Virus record (IMG/VR): IMGVR_UViG_3300037963_006819
Coordinates: 8,872-38,312 of that record
Source: a virus
Reading direction: 5' to 3' (one strand)
DNA length: 29,441 bases
The notes beneath the pieces are model-generated. The model did not search any database and had not been told where the DNA came from. It worked only from the letters and a program-made list of their open reading frames with translations. The position numbers were made by a program, and so were the translations under genes. Of the stretch, positions 13,557 through 22,594 are shown piece after piece. Within the stretch, counting starts at the first letter, position 1. Each line of letters starts with the position of its first letter.

Positions 13557-14495
13557 ATGGCAAATAAATCAAAAAATGAAATAGATTCGTATTGTATTGA
13601 TGGTCTACCTCTAACTATGCGTGGGATTGCAGAAGGGGGTATAGATAATTTAAATCTTAGTGCCAATACGACTAGTGGTGTGTTTGGAGATACAATTCTT
13701 GAGCCAATTCCAAAATACATCAAGGCAGGGTGCGAAAAAACATACTCACATGGTAATTCTCATATTGTCCTTGGTAGAGATAGACCAGCTTCAAGAGCCT
13801 CCGGCTATGCCGGTCAAGGTCACACAGCATGCTCTTCAATTGATATTGTAGTTGGTCGAGGCGGTCCTTGTCCAGATGCTACCGAAAATGTAGATCCAAA
13901 CTTTCGCGCTGATTCTGCGAGAATCCATATCAGTCAAAAAACAGATATTGATGCAAATTTTAATCTTGCAAAGGGAAAACAAGGAAACATGACTGCACGA
14001 TCTGGAATTGGCATTAAAGCAGATGCTGTTAGAATTGTTGGACGAGATGGTATCAAACTTGTCACAAGAACTGAGCCATCAAACTCTAAGGAAGGTTCTG
14101 CATCTTATAATGGCATTGAGCTAATTGCCTGTAATGATGATACCGACATCCAATCAATGGTTAAAGGTGAAAACTTAGTTGAGGCGTTACAACAATTTGA
14201 AAAAAGATTTAATGAATTATCTTCAATTGTTTTAAAACACATTAAAGATCAGGCGCAGTTTAATGCGAAAATTTCAACTCATTCACATTTGGTCCCACAG
14301 GCACCAGCCGGCACATTGCCCGCAAGCCCATCAGCAGCACTTGGTGGTGCTGGTATTCAAGTTTCCATGGATGCAATAGAAACAATGATTGATAATTATA
14401 AAAACAGGATTAATACAAATATCAACTGGAACACTAGATATTTAACTTCTGCATCCCAAAAATATATTTGTAGTAAATACAATAAGGTCAATTAA
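13557..14495 (+). CDS. Baseplate spike-like protein (gp5 C-terminal/beta-helix type)
   Basis: The 312-aa product has alternating short beta segments in its centre (SSIDIVVGRGG, SARIHISQKTD, SGIGIKADAVRIVGRDGIKL), a rhythm typical of spike beta-helices, and a later helix VEALQQFEKRFNEL ahead of ISTHSH...PAGTLPASPS, a metal/His-Pro-Ser loop seen in gp5/gpV-like spike proteins. Position after the muralytic gene and before gp25/gp6 agrees. The start ATG has no visible Shine-Dalgarno and sits directly behind the motif TAACTATTTATTA; the next in-frame ATG (13617) would remove 20 residues. It has a cysteine-containing N-terminal part I do not recognise. Confidence 0.6.
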   Translation: MANKSKNEIDSYCIDGLPLTMRGIAEGGIDNLNLSANTTSGVFGDTILEPIPKYIKAGCEKTYSHGNSHIVLGRDRPASRASGYAGQGHTACSSIDIVVGRGGPCPDATENVDPNFRADSARIHISQKTDIDANFNLAKGKQGNMTARSGIGIKADAVRIVGRDGIKLVTRTEPSNSKEGSASYNGIELIACNDDTDIQSMVKGENLVEALQQFEKRFNELSSIVLKHIKDQAQFNAKISTHSHLVPQAPAGTLPASPSAALGGAGIQVSMDAIETMIDNYKNRINTNINWNTRYLTSASQKYICSKYNKVN

Positions 14496-17400
14496 TGATA
14501 CCAACACCATTTACATTAGATTGGAGATCACAGAGTGAATGCAATCCATTTCAAGACGAAGACAATTATTATATCACTGTTGAAAGTGAATACGAGACTC
14601 CCGGCGATGCAAAAGAAAGTCGTTTAGCTGAGGCACAACGTGACGGTGTTTTTAAGTTATTAAAATTTTACGGAAAAGACACAACAGGTGTTTTTGAAGA
14701 ACAAGGCGGTATTTTTGATGCATCAAATGTAGAAGATTATTATGTATCATATCGTCCTTGTGTTCGCATGAAAGTTCTTGTTTCAGTTCCTAAAGACGAT
14801 TTTGATTCAGTTGCCGATGATCCAACAGCCTGCGCTATAAACAAGCCAGCAGAAGGATACTTGTCTGCGTTTATTCCAGTTGGACAAGCCTCTTCACTGA
14901 TCTCAGCGGTAGCAGAAGGTATGTTGGCTTTAGTACCAACGTTGCTTAATTCTAGCAATTACATTTCAAACGTTAACATAGTTCGTGAAATTAATAGACT
15001 GAATGCGGCGGGCAGGGTAATTCAGAGATATATTGATCTCAACAATATACCATCTTTTGAAATTGAAGACCCGGAGTGTGTACAACCAAATGAAGTGGAT
15101 TATCAATTAGAAATTGGTTTCTCCTATGATTATAGTGCTGTATTTGCTCTCGTGGGCACGGACCAATACACAATTGGTTATGATTGTTTTTTAGAGAACA
15201 GTGTTTTAAACCATAATACAACAGTTAATTATCTTATAAACATAAGAGAAATGTTCTCTGATTTACAATTTAGCGATCAGTCAAGTTTTAATGCATTTGA
15301 TTTTTTTACAAAATATACGATCCCCGTTCCAGTTATTTTACCAAAAGAAAACAACCTCGATGGCTTAGAAAAATATGATGAAAATGGTAATTTGTTTTCA
15401 TTTGCAAATCTTGCTAAATTAATTACTTTAGATTTAGATGTTAATTTGTGTAAAACAGGAGTAGAAAAAAGACAAGAAGATTCTTTGTTTGCCGATCCTC
15501 GTACTAAAGCAAACATAGCAAGAACTGTCAAACAAACAAAAGAATTTGTTGGTAATAATGATCTTTCTACTGAGGGTGTTCAAAGGCTTCGTGAAAAACT
15601 ACAAGACGCTTCCGCTCGCTCAGAAAAAGAAGGGGCATTTACAATATTGTATGAAGATGTAATGGCAAAAGTAAATTTTGGGTGTGTATTAGAAGAAACA
15701 ATCCAATGCCTTTTAGAAAATTTAATCACTACTTTTGGTCAAGAAGTCTTTGATGATCCAGATTTAGAACAGGTATTAAATATACGCAATGTTAGTCTCG
15801 GTGGGTTAAATAATAATTGTAGCTTTGATCGTTGTGATGGAACGCAAGACGTGGGTTTGAAGATAGGGTTACCCATTTTTCAAGGAATTAATATTCCAAA
15901 TGATTTACCCACGTTGGATTTTTTAGCGGAAACAATTAACGATGCATTGGCTTCCCTTTACAATACATTGGTGTCTTCATTGTCCTCGCTTATTTTAAGC
16001 ATACTTAATGGGTTATGTGAAATAATTTTATCTGGCTCAGATGGTATTGCAAGAGTTGGAGATGGACTTAAATCTTGGTTAAGTCAGACGCTTGGTATTG
16101 ATATATCCTCACTTGACGACCCGGAAGTGTGGAAATCTACTTTACTTTCACAAACAGGTGGAGGCTTTCTTGGCGTTATTGGAAATGCAGCAAGTACAGT
16201 AGAGGGTTCAATAACTCGATTATACACTCAAACTGGAGTTTCGGTTAATCTTCCAAATCCAGATACCGGTGAGGTTGAAAACGTTTTTATCTCGCCAGAA
16301 TTTGTAGGACAATTTTTTTCTGAGTTAAACAGTGGCGTAGATGAATTAAGTGTAATTTTAACACCCACTGAGACTCAAAACGTTTTCAAAGGCACAGCAT
16401 CTCCAGAAGTTCTCAATCTTGCCTACAAATGTGTTACAAGAAACGGAAGCACAATTTTCACTTCACCAGAGAGCTTTCAAGATATAATGATGGGCGTTGG
16501 AGATATACTACAGCCCCAGTTTTTAACACAGAACATCTCAGATGAGCCGGAAGTTGCTTATGATTATTGTGAACTTGATAATGATTTAGAAATTCGTAAA
16601 GAAATATTAAAGGGAAAAGACTCTACACTTAGTTCTGAAGAAATAGATGAGATTATTAATAAAGAAAAAGAACGTAAAAAGAATACTCTATTACTAAAAG
16701 TTGATGAGTTAAATTCATATCAAGCAGGTGGTTTTGCACCTCCGTTTCCAAATATTTTTGGTAAGGGTGGATTAATTCCCGAAACACCACCCGTAATCAG
16801 CGAAATTTCCAACATTGTGGTTGATGGTGCCCTTGGCGGAGCAGTCGCAAACTTTTCAATTGATGCACAAAACTATTCAGATATTTGGAGACAACTTTTT
16901 GGAGTAGATGCAGAAACAGAAACAGTTGAGAACGTCGCAGAGCCAAGAAGATTGTTCAGCGATTTTGTTGGCGATTATTCTTATAAGTATGGAACTGAAA
17001 CGGGTAAATATAAATATGGATATTCCCAGTCATTAGCCGATGTAGCAGCTGATCCTGATGTTGATCCTGTGCCGGAGTTTGATATCTTAAATGGAAACAA
17101 GACTTATATAATTCAAAGCTTTCCTGGGAACTTTAAAAAAGATAGTTTTAGACAACAACTTACTAATGAATTTTTCGATGGTGTATCAAACGATGCAACT
17201 GAAGCCATATTAGACTTCATCGAGGATAAAGATGAAGAAGATGGTACATGGCAACAACTTTTCTTCGACCCAACAAATCCGCTTATCTCGTATGCTGCTA
17301 TAGTTTATCATGAGGGTGGTCGCACAAATCTTGGAGCAGATCGCTTAACAGAGGTAATATTAGTTAAAAACGAATTTGACGAAGTTGATCAGCCCGTTAC

Positions 17401-20314
17401 AGAAGAAATCAGCTATGATTACGGCAACTATTTTGGCACAAGTGACAAAGAAAATTTTAAAACAAAAATAACAAACACATCTTGGGAAGGTCCACTTGGG
17501 GATGGCACTACTTTTGCTGATGAGTTAGCAGATGGGCTTGTTAGTATTGCAAACAATGATTGGAAACTTTTTGAAAAGTTATCGCCTGGTTATGTTGTAG
17601 GCTCCGCCGCCGCGGCGTCCGCTGCCTCAGCCGGAACAGCGGCGACAGCTATATTGTACGCCGCCCCTGCCCTTAAGGCAGCAGGAGAAGCTGTTTATGT
17701 AGCTTCCCTTGCAACTACCACAACCGGAACCGCTGCCGGTCTTCCAATTGCCACACAGTTATTGAGTAGTTTATCAGCAGCAGCCGGTCCAGTTGGTTGG
17801 GCTATAGCCGCTGCAATTATTATCGGCACTATAACTTATCTATTTCTTAAAGATGGCGAAGACATCGCTCAGAGAATTATTATCCCAGAAGCCATCGGTG
17901 GGTTTGTATATAGTTATGATATTGTCGTTAGCGATAGAAACAATAAAGTCACAGTTGTAGAAAGAAAGATTAGTGATTCACTTATATCGCGAGGTAGTTT
18001 AAAATCGCCCGGTTGGCCAAGTGATATTGTGACGGTTAACAAAATAACCAGTGTTGCAGGAAATAGTTCTACTTCTACTCAAAACTCAGTCTCTGAATAT
18101 ATTCAAGACTACACAATTGGTAATACATCAACAAACTTAGGACTTGAGTTAACCACACAAAATCTTACAGAACTATCATATCCATATGTTAATGAAACAA
18201 CAAACTTGTTTGATTTGATAATCGGCTCAGATGTAAATTACATCCCTGCTTCCTCTAAGGCTCTTGCTTATCTTGTTAATAAATCGGTTATAGATAGTTT
18301 TGGAACCACAGACACTAATATACGAAAAGAGTTAGTAGAGACTTCAACAAATGGTCCTGCTGTACAACAACTTATTAATAATATTCTTATTCAAATGGTA
18401 GAAAGAGTTACAGATCCAGATCCAAACAAGTATTGGCTGGGAGGGTATCAAAACGGAAATTTTGATAATATAAATCTATCATATCCAGCAAGCGATATTT
18501 TAAATTATAATAACATGCGGTCGTTTTCGCAACAACTTAATTCACAATTGTTAAACGCTACATTCAGTGGCGACTTTTGTGACTCATTATCCACAACAAG
18601 AAGAATAAACGCAAGCCAGTCATTGGTAATGTTAATAAGACTTTTGATTGTAGAGCAGGCGATGATTACAATTCAAGTGTTTGATAAATTTGACTTAGCA
18701 TTTATGGAAAGCGATATTTTTATCACAAATATCCAAACATTACTTTTTAATGAAACAACAAAATACGGAGATAGCTTTGGACTAACCACAAGCCTTTATT
18801 CTGATTTAACTGCCGCTGCAAAAAAATATTATGAGATACTCGCATTTTTTGGAGAACAGGAGCCCGTTGAGTTTGAAACTGATGCAGAATACTTAAAAGA
18901 CATTATTAAAATTGAAGCCAATAACTTAAGATCGCCAATTGTTAATGCGCTTAATCTTGGACAAAACTGGAAATCTTGGGATGGTTTTGTTACAAATCGC
19001 TTATTCCCAACATTTGATGCTCCTTCAGATATTGATAGTGATTTTCAAAGTTCATTTGCAACACCGCCAGAGTCTCAACAAGTTTCTGCTCGAAGAGAGA
19101 TTTCCGTTTCCAGCGGTTTTCCTGTAACAGAAGAAGATATATCTGACTTTGTTAAATATACAAAAGATTCTTTCAAACAAAGTCTTGGTGATAGTGTCCC
19201 TAATGAAATATATACTGAACTTTTTAACACTTTTAATGAGTGGATTTCAACTCTTTCACTACCAAGTTTTGACAATTATTCCTACGATCCATCGTCAACC
19301 TGGGGAACTGCTCTTTCTGAACAAATTAGCGACACTATAAGCAGTGAAGTTGGAGTAGCAAACTATAGCGTCAACTTTATCTTTGAAGCGGACTCACGCT
19401 TTGGTCGTTATGATTCAGAGTACCAGGTCTACTCGGACGCTCACATATTGTTTAACATAACGGCAACATTTGATGGAGATATAACAGATGATTTTGAAGC
19501 CTCTTTTAGCAGTGAGGCATTTTTAGATCCTTTTTTTGTAGAAGGAACTGATACACAACGATTTTCGTCCGCAAATGTGGGTGGCTTTGCATTTGAAAAA
19601 TATGTAGACTATAAAATAAAAACACAAAGTAATGTTGTAACTGGCTATGGAGCGTTTCTTTTGGAGTTATCAGGTGATAGTAATTTAAATTCTTTATTGT
19701 TTGATAAATTTGAATACATTAGATTTGGATACAGAATGGTATATGTTGCAGATGTTAGTTATGATGTGAGACTCGAAAACGCGACCAGTCAGGCTATGTC
19801 AACAGGACTTGCCAATATTATTTTAAATTTGCCAAATAGTGAAGATGTACGCAATCAACAAAAAGCTTTTTACGTTACAGAACAAACCAGAAATATTAAT
19901 GGCACAAGCGACACATATGATATGGTGACATTCCCAATTGTAAGCGCAGAGTGTGAATATGTTGATACAACAACCAACCAAGATATTACCATTCAACAAT
20001 TTTTAGATTCCATAGAACAAAAATACAACGATGAGATTTTTAATAATATTAAAAACATGCTACTCGAAACAGATGAGTATAAGATTGTTATTGATAATGT
20101 TTTGTGTTTAAAAGAATTAATTGCGTCTTTATCCTTTTATGAGTACGCTTCATTATCCGACGAGAGCGTGTTTCTTTCTGGTGTAAACGGTGTGAACCTG
20201 CACAACATTACTTCCCGCGCCAAACTTTCAACATTACAAACATTTTATGCCTCTATTTATGGTGAAGGACAAATATCTTATCAAGACCCGTTTACCAAAA
20301 ATGTAATAACTTAA
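14495..20314 (+). CDS. Giant (1939 aa) phage structural protein
   Basis: This uninterrupted 5.8-kb frame overlaps the spike gene stop (TAATG). Most of the protein is a mixture of beta-rich and helical segments rich in Asn, Ser, Thr and acidic residues, as in large baseplate or tail-tip proteins. Residues ~1034-1120 are a long Ala/Gly/Leu-rich hydrophobic stretch, including GWAIAAAIIIGTITYLFL, with at least two potential membrane-spanning helices; the DNA there is unusually GC-rich (17601-17640: 32 of 40 bases G or C). An earlier hydrophobic stretch lies near residues 490-510 (SLSSLILSILNGLCEIIL). No catalytic motif is recognisable. Its site between spike and wedge genes, and the membrane-active core, fit a tail-tip or tape-measure-like part that helps DNA cross the inner membrane (inference). 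Confidence 0.65.
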   Translation: MIPTPFTLDWRSQSECNPFQDEDNYYITVESEYETPGDAKESRLAEAQRDGVFKLLKFYGKDTTGVFEEQGGIFDASNVEDYYVSYRPCVRMKVLVSVPKDDFDSVADDPTACAINKPAEGYLSAFIPVGQASSLISAVAEGMLALVPTLLNSSNYISNVNIVREINRLNAAGRVIQRYIDLNNIPSFEIEDPECVQPNEVDYQLEIGFSYDYSAVFALVGTDQYTIGYDCFLENSVLNHNTTVNYLINIREMFSDLQFSDQSSFNAFDFFTKYTIPVPVILPKENNLDGLEKYDENGNLFSFANLAKLITLDLDVNLCKTGVEKRQEDSLFADPRTKANIARTVKQTKEFVGNNDLSTEGVQRLREKLQDASARSEKEGAFTILYEDVMAKVNFGCVLEETIQCLLENLITTFGQEVFDDPDLEQVLNIRNVSLGGLNNNCSFDRCDGTQDVGLKIGLPIFQGINIPNDLPTLDFLAETINDALASLYNTLVSSLSSLILSILNGLCEIILSGSDGIARVGDGLKSWLSQTLGIDISSLDDPEVWKSTLLSQTGGGFLGVIGNAASTVEGSITRLYTQTGVSVNLPNPDTGEVENVFISPEFVGQFFSELNSGVDELSVILTPTETQNVFKGTASPEVLNLAYKCVTRNGSTIFTSPESFQDIMMGVGDILQPQFLTQNISDEPEVAYDYCELDNDLEIRKEILKGKDSTLSSEEIDEIINKEKERKKNTLLLKVDELNSYQAGGFAPPFPNIFGKGGLIPETPPVISEISNIVVDGALGGAVANFSIDAQNYSDIWRQLFGVDAETETVENVAEPRRLFSDFVGDYSYKYGTETGKYKYGYSQSLADVAADPDVDPVPEFDILNGNKTYIIQSFPGNFKKDSFRQQLTNEFFDGVSNDATEAILDFIEDKDEEDGTWQQLFFDPTNPLISYAAIVYHEGGRTNLGADRLTEVILVKNEFDEVDQPVTEEISYDYGNYFGTSDKENFKTKITNTSWEGPLGDGTTFADELADGLVSIANNDWKLFEKLSPGYVVGSAAAASAASAGTAATAILYAAPALKAAGEAVYVASLATTTTGTAAGLPIATQLLSSLSAAAGPVGWAIAAAIIIGTITYLFLKDGEDIAQRIIIPEAIGGFVYSYDIVVSDRNNKVTVVERKISDSLISRGSLKSPGWPSDIVTVNKITSVAGNSSTSTQNSVSEYIQDYTIGNTSTNLGLELTTQNLTELSYPYVNETTNLFDLIIGSDVNYIPASSKALAYLVNKSVIDSFGTTDTNIRKELVETSTNGPAVQQLINNILIQMVERVTDPDPNKYWLGGYQNGNFDNINLSYPASDILNYNNMRSFSQQLNSQLLNATFSGDFCDSLSTTRRINASQSLVMLIRLLIVEQAMITIQVFDKFDLAFMESDIFITNIQTLLFNETTKYGDSFGLTTSLYSDLTAAAKKYYEILAFFGEQEPVEFETDAEYLKDIIKIEANNLRSPIVNALNLGQNWKSWDGFVTNRLFPTFDAPSDIDSDFQSSFATPPESQQVSARREISVSSGFPVTEEDISDFVKYTKDSFKQSLGDSVPNEIYTELFNTFNEWISTLSLPSFDNYSYDPSSTWGTALSEQISDTISSEVGVANYSVNFIFEADSRFGRYDSEYQVYSDAHILFNITATFDGDITDDFEASFSSEAFLDPFFVEGTDTQRFSSANVGGFAFEKYVDYKIKTQSNVVTGYGAFLLELSGDSNLNSLLFDKFEYIRFGYRMVYVADVSYDVRLENATSQAMSTGLANIILNLPNSEDVRNQQKAFYVTEQTRNINGTSDTYDMVTFPIVSAECEYVDTTTNQDITIQQFLDSIEQKYNDEIFNNIKNMLLETDEYKIVIDNVLCLKELIASLSFYEYASLSDESVFLSGVNGVNLHNITSRAKLSTLQTFYASIYGEGQISYQDPFTKNVIT

Positions 20315-20325
20315 CGGAGTATTCA

Positions 20326-20340
20326 TAACTATTTATAAGA
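20326..20340. promoter_or_regulatory. Intergenic motif TAACTATTTATAAGA (late-promoter-like on the reverse strand)
   Basis: Located in the 39-base gap before the gp25 gene. On the - strand it contains the exact box TATAAATA followed by GTTA. It partly overlaps the Shine-Dalgarno of gp25. It may instead act on the + strand as a phage-specific signal, since no - strand gene is present. Confidence 0.4.
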
Positions 20341-20353
20341 GGAGCAATATTGA

Positions 20354-20755
20354 GTGCCTGGATTATCGCCAAAATTACCATTACACATCGATCAAATTGA
20401 TGGCTATGCCTTGACAAAAAACTTCAAAGAAGTCGCACGTCAGAATCTTAAAATGGTTGTGCTTACAAATCCAGGTGAGAGAATTATGTTGCCCAGCTTT
20501 GGTGTTGGGATAAAAACGTATTTATTTGAAAATGCAGACACAATCGTATTTGAGGAAATAGAAGAAAAAATAAGACAACAAGTTAGAACATATTTGCCTT
20601 ACGTCACAATTGACAATATTAATTTCCTTTCTGAAAGGAACGCCTTTAGTCAAACAGAAATAGAACCCTCTTCATTATCAAACTATGTCCAAATACAAAT
20701 TAAATACCGTATTCCAACAATATTTATTTCTGACACATTATCGTTAGAAATTTAG
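20354..20755 (+). CDS. 25: Baseplate wedge protein, GPW/gp25 family
   Basis: The 133-aa product has the gp25/GPW signature: helix FKEVARQNLKMVVLTNPGE followed by LPSFGVGIKTYLFE (46-59), then the conserved helix and a C-terminal beta pair (VQIQIKYRIP). The family forms part of the inner baseplate wedge next to the sheath; despite the older name it is not an active lysozyme. The start is GTG at 20354, preceded by AGAGGAG (20338-20344) at fitting distance. The upstream 39-base gap contains the motif TAACTATTTATAA. Confidence 0.88.
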   Translation: MPGLSPKLPLHIDQIDGYALTKNFKEVARQNLKMVVLTNPGERIMLPSFGVGIKTYLFENADTIVFEEIEEKIRQQVRTYLPYVTIDNINFLSERNAFSQTEIEPSSLSNYVQIQIKYRIPTIFISDTLSLEI

Positions 20756-20767
20756 TTATTTATATAA
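20753..20767. promoter_or_regulatory. Intergenic motif TAGTTATTTATATAA (late-promoter-like on the reverse strand)
   Basis: It starts on the gp25 stop codon and precedes the gp6 gene. On the - strand it contains TATAAATA followed by ACTA. Third member of the same motif set within the virion block. Confidence 0.4.
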
Positions 20768-20791
20768 TTATGTAACAGGAGATACTATTTC

Positions 20792-22594
20792 GTGGCTGAT
20801 AAAAGAGAAAACGTCAAAGTTAATTATCTAAGCAGAGACTTCGGCACAATTAAAAACGACCTGATTGAACATGCACGAAGGTATTATCCAGATACCTTTA
20901 GAGATTTTACAGACGCAGGTTTTGGTGCCTTAATGATAGATGCTGTATCTTATATTGGAGATGTACTATCTTTCTATTTAGATTATCAAGCAAATGAAAG
21001 TTTTCTTGTTACAGCAAATGAATATGGCAATGTCTTAAAACACGCTGAAACTGTCGGATATAGACATTCAGGACCGCGCTCGACATATGGTGACGTTAAA
21101 CTTTATATTTTAGTCCCCTCAAATTCTTCAAACACTGGACCAGATTTAAGCTATGCTCCTATTTTAAGGGCTGGCTCTACATTTAAAGGCGGAAACGGAT
21201 CTCTTTTTTCACTTTTAACTGATGTTGATTTTGCTGACACAAACAATGAGGTTGTTGTTGCAACTACAAATGCCTCTACAGGCGTACCAACACAGTATGC
21301 AATTAAGGCAACTGGGCAAGTTGTTTCTGGAGAACTTCGTATTGAAACCTATACAATTGGCTCGTTTACTAAATTTCGTAGTCTTGAAATCCCTGGATCA
21401 GCTACAACAGAGGTAATCTCTGTTGTTGATTCCGAAGGTAGAGAATACTATGAAGTGGACCACTTATCACAAAACACAATTTATGTGCCAATAACTAACA
21501 CAGACACAACCACAAATGTTCAAGCCCCCACAATTGTAAAACCTTTTGTTGTGCCAAGACGATATATCGTTAGAAAAACACAAACACAGACAACCTTAAT
21601 TTTTGGATATGGATCAGATGATCAATTAAGTTCTCCAAGTTTAGCAGAAGCCCGAGATGTTGTATTGGATTTACACTCAAAAACTTATATTACTGACAGT
21701 GCTATGGATCCCACAATTTTAATTAAAGGTGATAAGTTTGGTGTTGGTCCCTCAAATACAACACTAACTGTTACTTATCGTGCGAATACATCAGAAAATT
21801 CTAATGCAACCTCAAATTCAATTAATGAAGTTGCTGGTGCAATCTTAGAGTTTGCAAATAGAACACAGTTAAGCACAGCAACTATTAATTCAGTTAGAGG
21901 TAGCATAGAGGTTACAAATGAAAATCCCATTCAAGGCGATGTTGCTCCCCCTACTATCACCGAGTTAAGGCAACTTATTTTAGGTGCTCACTCAGCGCAA
22001 AACCGAGCAGTCACAGCCGAGGATTTTAAAACTCTTGTTTTATCAATGCCTGCAAAATTTGGTGGTATAAAACGATGCTCGGTTGTTCAAGATGTAGATT
22101 CTAATTTAAGAAATATTAATATCTATGTTATCAGTCAGGCAACAAATGGAATACTTGAGCCCACTAATACAATATTGAAAGAGAATATTAAAACTTGGTT
22201 GAATACCAAGCGCATGATCAATGACTCTATAGATATTCTTGATGCAAAGGTTGTCAATCTTGGGATCAAGTTCTCTGCAATTGCAAACAACAACGAAAAT
22301 AAAACGGTTGTTTTTGATCGAGTACAGCGTAGAATGAATGAGTTTTTTGAAACAAAATTAGATGTCGGAGAGTCTTTTAGTATTACAGAGATTTATTCTT
22401 TAATCAATTCAACACCTGGGATTGTTGACGCAACATTTGTCACAGTATTTCAAAAGACTGGTGCAGGCTATGCGACAACTAATTTTAATGTTAAGAATTA
22501 TACCACCTCTGACGGAAGACTAATCAGGGCTCCAAGAAATGTAATTTTTGAAGTCAGATTCCCAAGTGCAGACATCGAAGGAACAATTAGATAA
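20792..22594 (+). CDS. 6: Baseplate wedge protein, T4 gp6-like (Baseplate J superfamily)
   Basis: This 600-aa protein begins with a stretch typical of gp6: VNYLSRDFGTIKNDLIEHA, YYPDTFRDFTDAGFG, and ISYIGDVLSFYLDYQ-like residues (VSYIGDVLSFYLDYQ). The C-terminal part has RAVTAEDFKTLVL and a VQDVDSNLRNINIYVIS strand, as in Baseplate_J-like proteins. gp6 forms the dimeric ring of the baseplate wedge around the hub. It starts with GTG at 20792, with AGGAG (20777-20781) ten bases upstream, and its stop overlaps the next ATG. It directly follows gp25, an arrangement shared with many myoviruses. Confidence 0.88.
   Translation: MADKRENVKVNYLSRDFGTIKNDLIEHARRYYPDTFRDFTDAGFGALMIDAVSYIGDVLSFYLDYQANESFLVTANEYGNVLKHAETVGYRHSGPRSTYGDVKLYILVPSNSSNTGPDLSYAPILRAGSTFKGGNGSLFSLLTDVDFADTNNEVVVATTNASTGVPTQYAIKATGQVVSGELRIETYTIGSFTKFRSLEIPGSATTEVISVVDSEGREYYEVDHLSQNTIYVPITNTDTTTNVQAPTIVKPFVVPRRYIVRKTQTQTTLIFGYGSDDQLSSPSLAEARDVVLDLHSKTYITDSAMDPTILIKGDKFGVGPSNTTLTVTYRANTSENSNATSNSINEVAGAILEFANRTQLSTATINSVRGSIEVTNENPIQGDVAPPTITELRQLILGAHSAQNRAVTAEDFKTLVLSMPAKFGGIKRCSVVQDVDSNLRNINIYVISQATNGILEPTNTILKENIKTWLNTKRMINDSIDILDAKVVNLGIKFSAIANNNENKTVVFDRVQRRMNEFFETKLDVGESFSITEIYSLINSTPGIVDATFVTVFQKTGAGYATTNFNVKNYTTSDGRLIRAPRNVIFEVRFPSADIEGTIR

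Noticed and set aside
17009-17016. Exact TATAAATA on the + strand as a late promoter
   Set aside because: It lies inside the giant structural gene in codons for KYKYG, with no gene start nearby; expected by chance in AT-rich DNA.
20354-20755. Active lysozyme
   Set aside because: The gp25 family was once called lysozyme-like, but it is a structural wedge protein and no catalytic pair is visible.
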